A stretch of 38,826 nucleotides of DNA from SAR202 cluster bacterium (GCA_009392195.1 VFGY01000031.1:1-38826); one strand, 5' to 3'; counted from the first letter of the stretch, positions 9,739 through 17,471 are shown. Notes: generated by a model not told the origin, from the letters alone. Program-made: numbers and translations.

Positions 9739-9844
9739 TTTCCCTCCAATTTCTCAATAAAGACGTAAATTTAGTTTATCTTTTCCGTAAATAATACCTG
9801 ATTTATGCTAAAGTCGTTTAATTATACATGCTTGAGGCTTAGCG

Positions 9845-11944
9845 ATGTCTTATAAAGAAAATTTGTTCCCCCACCCAACAAAAACTTTTCCTATTGGAGT
9901 TGAATATTACCGTGGTGGATCACCTAGTCCAGATGTTTGGGAAAAAGACTTTAAAAGAATAAAGGAATCGGGATTTACTATTATTCGAAGTGCTTCATAT
10001 TGGAATTGGATGGAGCCAGCTCCAGGAAAATATGACATGTCAGACTACGATTTATTTTTCGATTTAGCTCAAAAAAATGGTTTATACGTTTGGCTAGACA
10101 TTATGCTTGCGACACATGGAGCCTGTCCTGAATGGTTGATTAAAAAATACCCTGACATGAATACTGTAAATCATCTAGGTCAAAAAATAATGCCACATGC
10201 TCATCCTGCATATCCACAAGGTGGAGTCATACATTGCTATGACCATCCAGCATGGAAAAAACATGGAGGAGCATTATTACATCATGTGATAAATCGATAT
10301 AAAGATCACCCTGCATTACATGTATGGGGACTTTGGGATGGTATTGCTTTGCCCTCAATGTGGTCTGAACAAGGAGATCAATCTCCATGTTATTGTGACA
10401 ATTCAATAAAAAAATATTTTGAATGGCTAAAATCAAATTTCACCTTAAGCGAATACAACACCAAGACCCTTAGAAAGTATCAAGATTGGAATCATGTAGA
10501 TGTCCCAAGATCAAATAATAATGTGCTAGAAATGCTCCTTTACCGACGTTTCCATTATGAAAACTTATCAGAACAATTAAAATGGATGATTGATGAAACA
10601 AGAAAACTCGATACCATTCATGAAACTAGAACCCACGGTTCACAACCTCGTCCTTGGGACGAAATATGCGCTCAATATGCAGATAGCTGGGGCATGTCAA
10701 TGGCATCAAATAATCTATTAACATCAAATAACCCATACAAAATAGCAGAACGTGCTTTTGTTTTTGATTGGGCGAGATGCCTTGGTAAAAATGGACGTTG
10801 GTGGAACGAAGAAATATATTCAGGGATGTCTAAAGGCGGAGTAACATGGAAAAAACAAACTGACCCTAAAGAACTACTTATTCTATTGTGGATGACATTA
10901 GCGCACGGAGCATCGGGAGCAATGTTTTGGCAATATCGACCAGATTATGTATCATTTGAATCCCCTGGATACAATTTAATTAGCCTAGACGGAAATCCAA
11001 CTGAAAGGTTCAAAGCCGTATCAAACGCCATTGGGCAAATAGATAATTTGAGCAAACATCTACCTTTATCTATACCTAAATCTGAAGTAGCTTTGGTAAA
11101 CCACCAATTTTCGCACGAACTTTTTTCATATAATGATGAAGGAGAACGATTTCTTAGTGACATAAGGGGCACTTATAGAACACTATGGGAACATGGAATT
11201 CCCATTGACATTGTAACCCCAAAAATGGATTGGTCTGATTACAAATTAGTCATAATGCCTAATTTAGCCCTTATGACCAATGAGGTCGCTAATCGTATTA
11301 CTACAACCTTAAACCAAAATGAATCAACATCATTAGTTGCAGAAGGAAATTTTGGTCTTTATGCAGAAAATGGATTATCCAGCTACAAACCTCCAGAAAA
11401 TTTCAGCAACCAATTTGGAGTTAGAATCAGCGATTTCTCTAGAGTAACAGATGAAGAAATTGATAGAGAAAATCATTTTCTACAGACAAAATATGGTGAT
11501 ATACAATTAACTTCTTCGTTTGGATATGCTGTACTTGAACCTAAAGGCAAAACTAAAACAATCGCTACTTACAAAAATAATCCAATAGCCATACAAACAC
11601 AAGACAAGCGGTTCACATGGTATTCAACAACCTTTTCTGAAGGATTTAGGGATATAGGTTCTAAAGATTTACTTCTCGGAATAGTTAATGAAAACAATAT
11701 TCATATACCATTGGAAATGGCAGGAGATAAATTAATCTCATTAGTTAGAAAATCTAAAATGGGTGGACATTTAGTATTCCTATTTAATATCGAAAGAACC
11801 CAAGCTACAACAACTATCAAACCAAACTGGAAATATACTCATATTGAAGACAAACTAGGCAATGCCAGTTCAAATAAACCTAACTCAAATTCAATCAATA
11901 TAGAAATTGAACCATGGGATTTAAATATTTTATATTTCGAATAA
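9845..11944 (+). CDS. GH42-like beta-galactosidase-family glycosidase, atypical active site
   Basis: A 699-residue protein with the GH42 layout. A TIM barrel starts at FPIGVEYYRGG (about 15-25) and includes SYWNWMEPAPGKYD (51-64). A beta-galactosidase trimerisation-type domain spans about 405-600, and a small beta domain ends the protein. The cysteine-containing segment CYCDNSIKKYFEWL (182-195) corresponds to the CxC-H-C-F region after the acid/base in GH42. The acid/base itself, normally Glu in W-x-x-D-N-E, reads WGLWDG (161-166), so that glutamate is absent. The nucleophile candidate is E322 or E323 in WWNEEIYSG. There is no signal peptide. It may act on oligosaccharides in the cytoplasm, or may be a non-hydrolytic relative. 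Family assignment is good; activity is uncertain. Confidence 0.8.
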   Translation: MSYKENLFPHPTKTFPIGVEYYRGGSPSPDVWEKDFKRIKESGFTIIRSASYWNWMEPAPGKYDMSDYDLFFDLAQKNGLYVWLDIMLATHGACPEWLIKKYPDMNTVNHLGQKIMPHAHPAYPQGGVIHCYDHPAWKKHGGALLHHVINRYKDHPALHVWGLWDGIALPSMWSEQGDQSPCYCDNSIKKYFEWLKSNFTLSEYNTKTLRKYQDWNHVDVPRSNNNVLEMLLYRRFHYENLSEQLKWMIDETRKLDTIHETRTHGSQPRPWDEICAQYADSWGMSMASNNLLTSNNPYKIAERAFVFDWARCLGKNGRWWNEEIYSGMSKGGVTWKKQTDPKELLILLWMTLAHGASGAMFWQYRPDYVSFESPGYNLISLDGNPTERFKAVSNAIGQIDNLSKHLPLSIPKSEVALVNHQFSHELFSYNDEGERFLSDIRGTYRTLWEHGIPIDIVTPKMDWSDYKLVIMPNLALMTNEVANRITTTLNQNESTSLVAEGNFGLYAENGLSSYKPPENFSNQFGVRISDFSRVTDEEIDRENHFLQTKYGDIQLTSSFGYAVLEPKGKTKTIATYKNNPIAIQTQDKRFTWYSTTFSEGFRDIGSKDLLLGIVNENNIHIPLEMAGDKLISLVRKSKMGGHLVFLFNIERTQATTTIKPNWKYTHIEDKLGNASSNKPNSNSINIEIEPWDLNILYFE

Positions 11945-11948
11945 TTAA

Positions 11949-12878
11949 TTATTTGACCGGCCAACCAAAGCCACGAACTATTTCTCTCAATTCGTTAAGT
12001 TCTTCTAGATTTAGTGGCTTCGATGGAGGTCTAGACGATCCTACAGAATTACCCATAACATGCATCAACCCTTTTTTAACTCTTCCCTGTCCTCCTGATC
12101 TAACAGCCGTTTTTCCATAAAAATCACGTAAGGGATTATTCACTGAATCAAATAAATCCTGTGCTTCAGAGTAATCTCCATTTTCCATTAGGTTCCAAAT
12201 CTTTAAATCGTGGGGGGGATATACTTCGGCTGTTAAGTTAATATAACCATCACCACCATTTTTGTGACATAAAATGGGTTGGCTTGTATTATCGATTATA
12301 TTGAATGAATCTGATAATTCGAAAATATCTTCGTATTCGGCATTAATAACTTTATTGCTCCATTTTATAGCAACAATATTTTCAAAATCAGCCATCTCTC
12401 TGTAGGTATCCAAACTAATCGGGCAATCCATTCCTTGTGTTACATACACCATAACCCCTATATCAATCGCTTTAGACAAATCACAGAAATAATCAGCAAT
12501 ATCTTTTTGACTTGGTAAATTAAAAATTGGAGGGCAGACTTGTAAGCCAATTGCTCCCATATCCTGTGCTTTTTTTGCATCCTCTATCGTTCTTTTTGTA
12601 TCTTTAAAATGTAATCCGCACATTACAGCCGCATCTCCTTTCGCAGCCTGAACCACGGTTCGTAATAAAGCAGGCCATTCTGAATCAGACAACATTGGAC
12701 CTTCTCCCATTGCAGCGGCGACTTTAATGACCGCTTTACCTTTAACAAGACCTTGTTCAACCCACATTTCAGCCAATTCAGCCATGCGTCCATAATCAAT
12801 TTCAAAATTTTCATCAAAGGGTGTTGGGACCGTAGCTATCGGACCTTTAATCAATTTCTTTATCTCAGTGGTTTTCAT
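11949..12878 (-). CDS. DapA-like (dihydrodipicolinate synthase/N-acetylneuraminate lyase family) enzyme 2
   Basis: A second class I lyase/aldolase barrel, 309 residues from the chosen start. The Schiff-base lysine is in IVAIKWSN and the catalytic tyrosine in VMVYVTQG. The N-terminus KGPIATVPTPF is typical of the family. The loop near residue 60 reads AAMGEG, again not the GTTGE of lysine DapA. An ATG 15 bases further upstream is open, but GGGAG lies 8 bases before the ATG at 12878, which I prefer. It ends 5 bases from the convergent glycosidase gene. It is a divergent paralogue of the gene at 8764-9738. A catabolic keto-acid substrate is inferred; the specific compound is unknown. Confidence 0.86.
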   Translation of the reverse strand: MKTTEIKKLIKGPIATVPTPFDENFEIDYGRMAELAEMWVEQGLVKGKAVIKVAAAMGEGPMLSDSEWPALLRTVVQAAKGDAAVMCGLHFKDTKRTIEDAKKAQDMGAIGLQVCPPIFNLPSQKDIADYFCDLSKAIDIGVMVYVTQGMDCPISLDTYREMADFENIVAIKWSNKVINAEYEDIFELSDSFNIIDNTSQPILCHKNGGDGYINLTAEVYPPHDLKIWNLMENGDYSEAQDLFDSVNNPLRDFYGKTAVRSGGQGRVKKGLMHVMGNSVGSSRPPSKPLNLEELNELREIVRGFGWPVK

Positions 12879-12941
12879 AGCCTTTGCTCCCATATATATT
12901 TGATTCGAATAGATTTAATCATATTATACATCTGCGAAATT

Positions 12942-13673
12942 TTATCCAATTAGCTTTTTTAGTTGCATATACCAATGAGTTTTGCTGCCAAAAACCGGTG
13001 GAGGGAAAGGCACTATTTTTTTTGGAGATTGCCAATTAAACATCTCATTATCAACGCCAATGCAATGGGCAAAAATAGACCAGTCTCCAGATAAATAGGG
13101 GAATTCAATCGTTCCAGAATTCACTGCTTCTATAAATTCCAAACGTCTTTGTTTGCTTTTCCAAGGGTTGTAGACTAACAAACCATTTAAAAAATTCAAT
13201 ACATTGTTAATTTTTAGATTTGGATTAATTATATGACTATTGCTTTGCGTATTTAGTTTTTCAATGCTAGCTATACGTTCTTCATGTGCATATAAAGAAG
13301 CTATGCTAAATAGATCATTGTAAGAAAATTTCCGGTAAGTCCGATTTATCAACCAACACCACTTTGCAATCCTTTCACTAAACTGCCCTATTTGAGTATC
13401 GGTTATCAATTTCGTATCCCAGGCATGTTTACATTCCAACAAAAATTGTAGGTCTGAGATTTTATTTGTCGGAGTGTCTGCCAACCAATTCCAGCTCGAT
13501 TCCTCTTGTATATTTTCATCGTACATTTTTAAATACCTAGCTACAGTACGACGTTCAGGCAATCCGGTACTGCCGTCTTTGACCAAAAACCAAATTTCGT
13601 CAAGTTTCTTACCTTCACCACGCAAGACCCCAATTCTTGATCTTGTATAAACATCTATTGGCCGTCTTCCCAT
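12942..13673 (-). CDS. Unrecognised protein with N-terminal helix-turn-helix
   Basis: A 243-residue protein that I do not recognise. The N-terminus (about 1-50) is basic, GRRPIDVYTRSRIGVLRGEG, with a following RRTVARYLKMY segment, and looks like a homeodomain-type HTH of the resolvase/transposase N-terminal kind. The rest is Trp/Tyr-rich and probably helical, without a recognisable catalytic motif such as DDE. GGAGG at 13681-13685 lies about 7 bases before the ATG at 13673, which decides the start over the TTG two codons upstream. It is divergent from the HTH/coiled-coil gene at 13877. It could be a regulator, but a remnant of a mobile-element protein cannot be excluded. Confidence 0.65.
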   Translation of the reverse strand: MGRRPIDVYTRSRIGVLRGEGKKLDEIWFLVKDGSTGLPERRTVARYLKMYDENIQEESSWNWLADTPTNKISDLQFLLECKHAWDTKLITDTQIGQFSERIAKWCWLINRTYRKFSYNDLFSIASLYAHEERIASIEKLNTQSNSHIINPNLKINNVLNFLNGLLVYNPWKSKQRRLEFIEAVNSGTIEFPYLSGDWSIFAHCIGVDNEMFNWQSPKKIVPFPPPVFGSKTHWYMQLKKLIG

Positions 13674-13710
13674 GACCAACCCTCCATAATTGCATTTTTG
13701 AATATTTTTT

Positions 13711-13762
13711 TGTCATTTTATATGTTTCTTATGTCATTTGCAATCATCGGAAAGTTGCAAAT
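13711..13762. promoter_or_regulatory. Candidate operator: direct and inverted repeats between divergent genes
   Basis: The 200-base gap between the two divergent HTH genes holds an 8-bp perfect inverted repeat, ATTTGCAA (13736-13743) and TTGCAAAT (13755-13762), with an 11-base spacer. It also holds a direct repeat TGTCATTT at 13711-13718 and 13733-13740, 22 bases apart, about two helical turns. In AT-rich DNA some of this may be chance. The position between two putative DNA-binding proteins makes it a reasonable operator candidate. Confidence 0.35.
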
Positions 13763-13876
13763 AATCTTCTTATTTATATTAAATTGTTAACCCCAAAAAT
13801 AGTTTTTTTTTCTATCTTCCAATGGTATTAATCAATATTATAAATTTAGCTTAACTTCGAAAGGAGTATCGATAAA

Positions 13877-14278
13877 TTGTCAAGAATAAAAATAAAACAA
13901 GCTGCTGAGATCCTAGGGGTATCTGAAAAGACTATTCGTCGGAGAATAGCAAAAGGCCAAGTCCAAGCAACAAAAGGTAAAACACCACAAGGATTCATAT
14001 ACCTGATAGATATAAATGACGATATATCTCCTACTACACAAAACCCAGAGGAATTAAATACTGAAAACAATGCCAGCAATCTCCCTCCAAACATTCTAGA
14101 TATGGAATTATTGAAAAAACAGTTCGATTTAAAAGACCAACAAATTGAGTCACAAAAAAAACAGATCGAATCTCAAATCAACCAAATCGAAGAGCTTTAC
14201 AAGATTATTCCAAAACTACAGTCCGATATAAATAAAATATCCGATAAATCTCGTTGGTGGAAATTTTGGGCAGCATGA
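13877..14278 (+). CDS. MerR/excisionase-type HTH protein with coiled coil
   Basis: A 133-residue protein starting at TTG, with AAAGGAG at 13860-13866 about 10 bases upstream. Residues 1-50 form a MerR/excisionase-like HTH: IKQAAEILGVSEKTIRRRI, then a wing-like basic stretch. A Ser/Asn/Pro-rich linker follows, then a clear coiled coil (about 85-122) with repeating Q-I-E-S-Q heptads. The tail is RWWKFWAA, an aromatic end often seen on small coiled-coil HTH proteins. It probably binds DNA as a dimer or oligomer. Its stop overlaps the next start as ATGA (14275-14278), so the downstream serine hydrolase is translationally coupled to it. Confidence 0.8.
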   Translation: MSRIKIKQAAEILGVSEKTIRRRIAKGQVQATKGKTPQGFIYLIDINDDISPTTQNPEELNTENNASNLPPNILDMELLKKQFDLKDQQIESQKKQIESQINQIEELYKIIPKLQSDINKISDKSRWWKFWAA

Positions 14279-15162
14279 GCAAATCCAATAACCAAAACTT
14301 AAGTGAAATCAAGTCTTTAGTTTCAGAAATAAATGGTGAAGTTGGAGTTGCAGCGCTAAACCTCAAAAATGATAAAAACATTTATATAAATGAAAATGAA
14401 TCATTTTTTATGGCCAGTGTATTTAAAATACCTTTACTAATCACGCTATATAAACAAGTTGACCTTGGGAATATAGATATGGACCAAAGAATCACACTGG
14501 CACAAGATTTAAAAACAGGAGGTTCTGGAGTACTAAGAGAACTTACACCTGGCATCCAACCTACACTTTTCGACTTGGCTATGCTGATGATAATTATTAG
14601 TGATAACACTGCAACTGATATTCTATTTAATATGTTAGGCAAAGATAAAATCAATTCTCTTATGCGTCAGAATAACTTATCGAAAACTTTTACTCCAATG
14701 TCATGTCAAGATCTCTTATCTAGTCTAGCAGGTATTGAGCCACCACAAGAAGCTACCTATGAAGACCTTGCTAGAATAATAGACGGACATTACATACCAC
14801 CAAATAATTGTTCTGCCTTGAATGAGGATAAATCAAACGTATCTACTGCATATGAAATGGTAACACTCATGAAATTATTGACAACTGGAAAAATTCTATC
14901 CGAATCTTCGACTAATTCAGTTTTATCAATTTTGAAAAGCCAAAAGCTGAAAACTATAATTCCACATTACATACCTAAAAACATCAAAATAGCTAACAAA
15001 ACTGGTGGAGTTTATAGCGTTAGGTCTGACGTAGGAACAGTTTGGTCTCCAAAAGGTCCGTACACAATTGCACTCATGGCAAAGAATGTTACAAATGAGC
15101 CAGACATAGATACCAAACTAGCAAAAATATCACTATCAATATATGAATATATGACTTCTTAA
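14275..15162 (+). CDS. Class A beta-lactamase-like serine hydrolase
   Basis: A 295-residue protein of the beta-lactamase2 family. Motifs are S48-V-F-K51 (nucleophile and lysine), S109-D-N111 and K242-T-G-G, with STAYEMVTLMKLL (190-202), a pattern conserved in class A enzymes. The omega-loop ExxLN motif of true class A lactamases is not evident; the nearest region reads TYEDLARI (161-168). There is no signal peptide, so the protein appears cytoplasmic, unlike resistance beta-lactamases. It may be an esterase, amidase or peptidase. An in-frame GTG exists at 14254, but the ATG at 14275 overlaps the upstream stop (ATGA), which I take as the start. I would not call it a resistance gene. Confidence 0.83.
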   Translation: MSKSNNQNLSEIKSLVSEINGEVGVAALNLKNDKNIYINENESFFMASVFKIPLLITLYKQVDLGNIDMDQRITLAQDLKTGGSGVLRELTPGIQPTLFDLAMLMIIISDNTATDILFNMLGKDKINSLMRQNNLSKTFTPMSCQDLLSSLAGIEPPQEATYEDLARIIDGHYIPPNNCSALNEDKSNVSTAYEMVTLMKLLTTGKILSESSTNSVLSILKSQKLKTIIPHYIPKNIKIANKTGGVYSVRSDVGTVWSPKGPYTIALMAKNVTNEPDIDTKLAKISLSIYEYMTS

Positions 15163-15255
15163 TTTATCTAATGTAACATACTTTCTAAAACAATATCATG
15201 ATTTGTTCTTCTTTCATAAATAACAAATGAAACATGAATAAAGAGAGGTGGGATT

Positions 15256-15489
15256 TTGAAGGTAATCACCAAGATAGGAATAGTCACAACACTTACGGGA
15301 CTGGGTATATTGATAGCAATATCACTATACTATGGCATTGTAGGTTTGTTTTTTTCCGAAAACGTTCATTTCATCTATAAGATTGCAATACCACTTGTTG
15401 TACTCGGAATATTAACAATATTTGCAGGAATTATACGAGAAAATATAAAAAATAAGCCTGACAGTAAAATAAACGAGGTGAAAAATTGA
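15256..15489 (+). CDS. Small two-helix membrane protein
   Basis: A 77-residue protein with two membrane helices (about 8-33 and 42-62) and a short charged tail, RENIKNKPDSKINEVKN. It starts at TTG with GAGGTGGG at 15245-15252 just upstream. Its stop overlaps the start of the YbjQ-family gene as TTGA (15486-15489), so the two are translationally coupled. The function is unknown; membrane anchoring or partnering of the YbjQ protein is an inference from the coupling. Confidence 0.7.
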   Translation: MKVITKIGIVTTLTGLGILIAISLYYGIVGLFFSENVHFIYKIAIPLVVLGILTIFAGIIRENIKNKPDSKINEVKN

Positions 15490-15806
15490 AAATAGTCACA
15501 ACCCCCACCCTTGAAGGATACAAGGTTACAAAAGTCATCGGAGTTGTCAGTGGAAGTACAGTTAGAGCAAAAAACGTTGGAAGAGATATAATTGCAGCTT
15601 TCAAAAACTTAGTTGGTGGAGAAATAACTGAATATACCCAACTCCTTGGACAATCTAGAGAGGAAGCATTGTCACGAATGGTTTCAAAAGCAGAAGATAT
15701 GGATGCAAACGCCGTTATCAATCTAAGATTCATGACTTCTATGGTATCTCAAGCAGCTAGTGAGATTCTCGCATATGGCACAGCTGTAGTAATTGAAGAA
15801 GAATGA
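15486..15806 (+). CDS. YbjQ/UPF0145 family protein
   Basis: A 106-residue protein matching the YbjQ (UPF0145, putative heavy-metal-binding) family along its whole length. Features are the N-terminal TTPTLEGYKV, then GVVSGSTVRAKNVGRDI, the helix containing REEALSRMVSKAEDMDANAVI, and the C-terminal AYGTAVVIE. Family members form small oligomeric alpha/beta proteins of unclear function. The start is TTG, preceded by GAGGTG (15475-15480) and overlapping the upstream stop by four bases. Confidence 0.88.
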   Translation: MKIVTTPTLEGYKVTKVIGVVSGSTVRAKNVGRDIIAAFKNLVGGEITEYTQLLGQSREEALSRMVSKAEDMDANAVINLRFMTSMVSQAASEILAYGTAVVIEEE

Positions 15807-15859
15807 TTTCAGCAAAAAGCTATCCAATTTAAAATTAGGCCCATATACGAAAGTCTCAC

Positions 15860-16348
15860 ATGTTTAACTTGATCAATCAAAATTCTTTGGTGATAGTATT
15901 TGTCCTATTATCAATCATTTTTAATTTGCTCATAGGGAAACATCTCGGATACAAGTGGACAGTATTTAGTACTGTAATATCAATAATATTCATTAGCGGG
16001 TTACTTTTTCTAACTTCTACAAAAAATAGCAAATTAGAAACTATTGATAATTTGAACCTAGCTTTTACAAAAAACGGTCCAATATTGATATATGTTTATT
16101 CAGACTGGTGACTAGCATGCACTGCTGCAAAGCCTGCCGTGAGCAGGCTTGAAACCAACCTTTCTAATGAAATCAGGGTTCTAAGAGTCGACGTTAAGTC
16201 AAGTGTTGGTAAACATATATGGAATGAATATAACGTCAGATCTGTGCCCACTTTCATATTATTTATTAACCAAAAACCCGTATGGAGAACAGTAAGCAAC
16301 GTACCAAATTCCAACATTATCCGAGAGAAAATTGCTAACGACACATAA
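15860..16348 (+). CDS. Membrane-anchored thioredoxin-like protein, candidate selenoprotein (TGA at CxxC)
   Basis: One reading frame of 163 codons interrupted only by TGA at 16109-16111 (codon 84). Residues 10-24 and 33-51 are membrane helices; the thioredoxin domain starts at about residue 66. The active site reads YSDW-TGA-LAC-TAAKP, so TGA occupies exactly the first cysteine of the W-C-x-x-C motif, with C87 as partner and P91 matching the helix-2 proline. After the TGA the fold continues intact: IRVLRVDV, YNVRSVPTF with cis-Pro P130, and FINQKPVW. This argues against a decayed gene. A SECIS-like hairpin follows at 16130-16150. The likely product is a 162-residue U84-x-x-C87 thiol-redox protein. 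The alternatives are a nonsense mutation or a base-call error from TGC/TGT. No Sec machinery gene lies in the window. The Shine-Dalgarno is poor. Confidence 0.75.
16130..16150 (+). promoter_or_regulatory. Candidate bacterial SECIS hairpin
   Basis: A perfect 8-bp stem, AAGCCTGC (16130-16137) with GCAGGCTT (16143-16150), closes a five-base loop CGTGA. There are 27 bases between the TGA at 16109-16111 and the loop G at 16139. Known bacterial SECIS elements have a small apical loop with a G in the first two positions and lie roughly 16-37 bases after the UGA. This hairpin meets both points and carries the GU pair that SelB recognises in E. coli fdhF. It lies inside the coding sequence, as bacterial SECIS elements do. 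Confidence 0.65.
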
Positions 16349-16363
16349 ATTACTTTGGTACAG

Positions 16364-16774
16364 TTATTTGTATGATAACCCAGCCTTTGATATGGCATAT
16401 CCAACAACTTCTTCATCTTCAACAGGTGTTCCACCACTAGCTCCTACAGCTCCGACCAATTCACCTTCAATATAAACAGGTAAAGCACCTTGTCCCATTA
16501 TAAACATCCCATTTTCAGCAACAGTAAACGCCTGAAAAATTGGAGACCCTGCACGGCTTTCAAGTTCCTTTGTTGACAACCCAAAACAAGCTGCTGCTAC
16601 AGCTTTACCTCTAGAAATCGTTGGAGTTCGCCATGAAGCACCATCACACCGAATCATAGCAATCAAATCACCCCTATCATCTGTGACAGTAACGCTCATT
16701 TTAACACCTAGCTCAGTGATTTTCTCTTTGGAAAAAGATATGATTTTTTCTGCTTGATCTAAAGTTAGTTTCAA
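16364..16774 (-). CDS. GlcG/HbpS-family (DUF336) protein
   Basis: A 136-residue protein of the GlcG/HbpS (haem-degrading domain) family. Family hallmarks are MSVTVTDDRGDLIAMIRCDGA (about 26-46), the SRGKAVAAACFGLST helix, and the glycine-rich end YIEGELVGAVGASGG. Members bind haem or are found with glycolate, diol and aromatic catabolism; the role here is unknown. The start is TTG, with AGGAG 6 bases upstream. It is convergent with the thioredoxin-like gene, with only 15 bases between them. Confidence 0.88.
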   Translation of the reverse strand: MKLTLDQAEKIISFSKEKITELGVKMSVTVTDDRGDLIAMIRCDGASWRTPTISRGKAVAAACFGLSTKELESRAGSPIFQAFTVAENGMFIMGQGALPVYIEGELVGAVGASGGTPVEDEEVVGYAISKAGLSYK

Positions 16775-17009
16775 TTTTCACTCCTATATTTTCAATTTAG
16801 TTATGTTTATTTTAATATTGTTCTCTATCTTCAGTTTCTAATGTGAAATCATATAAGTCAACGAGATTCAACAATCATGAATACATAAGATTAAATGGAA
16901 TTTAATTACATTTTAATACAAGGTACAAAGCAAGCAGAATATGCTTCTCATAGACACAACATGATACAGCATATTAAAATAAATTTATTAAACTTTACAA
17001 GGATTCCAG

Positions 17010-17468
17010 ATGAAATTAACAGCGGGTGATGTTGCTCCAGATTTTTCTTTACCTAGTTCAAGTGGACAAAAGGTTAGCTTAAATTCACTTAAAGGACAAA
17101 AGGTAGTGATTTTCTTTTATCCAAAAGATGACACTCCTGGTTGCACTATAGAAGCATGTGAATTCCGTGATAGATCCAAAGAAATCTCGGATAAAGGCAC
17201 CAAAATATTTGGGGTTAGCCCAGACAATTTGGAATCTCATGATAAATTCATCAATAAATTTGACCTTAACTTCGAGCTTTTAGCTGATGAAGATAACACC
17301 GTATCTACAAATTACGGTGCTTGGGGTGAGAAAAACATGTACGGTAAAGTGACGATTGGTATGAAAAGAATGACTTTTCTCATAGATGAAAATGGTAATA
17401 TTGAAAAAATATGGGGTAAAGTTAAACCTGAAGGCCACGCACAACAAATAATTGATGCAATAAGCTGA
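17010..17468 (+). CDS. bcp: Thiol peroxidase of the BCP/PrxQ type
   Basis: A 152-residue peroxiredoxin. The peroxidatic cysteine is C45 in DDTPGCTIEAC, and C50 five residues later is the resolving cysteine typical of the atypical two-Cys BCP/PrxQ group. FFYPKDDTPGCT and the later MKRMTFLIDENG are family-typical. It reduces peroxides in the cytoplasm and needs thioredoxin for recycling; a thioredoxin-like gene lies about 0.7 kb upstream, though that one is membrane-anchored. The start follows AAGGA by about 6 bases. Confidence 0.93.
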   Translation: MKLTAGDVAPDFSLPSSSGQKVSLNSLKGQKVVIFFYPKDDTPGCTIEACEFRDRSKEISDKGTKIFGVSPDNLESHDKFINKFDLNFELLADEDNTVSTNYGAWGEKNMYGKVTIGMKRMTFLIDENGNIEKIWGKVKPEGHAQQIIDAIS

Positions 17469-17471
17469 GTT

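Noticed and set aside
14275-15162. Antibiotic-resistance beta-lactamase
   Set aside because: No signal peptide and no clear omega-loop ExxLN motif; the motifs only support a beta-lactamase-fold serine hydrolase.
16139-16348. Separate 69-residue gene starting at GTG 16139
   Set aside because: It is in the same frame as the 15860 gene, lacks a ribosome binding site, and would be a thioredoxin domain without its first strands and active site; the GTG lies in the loop of the hairpin.
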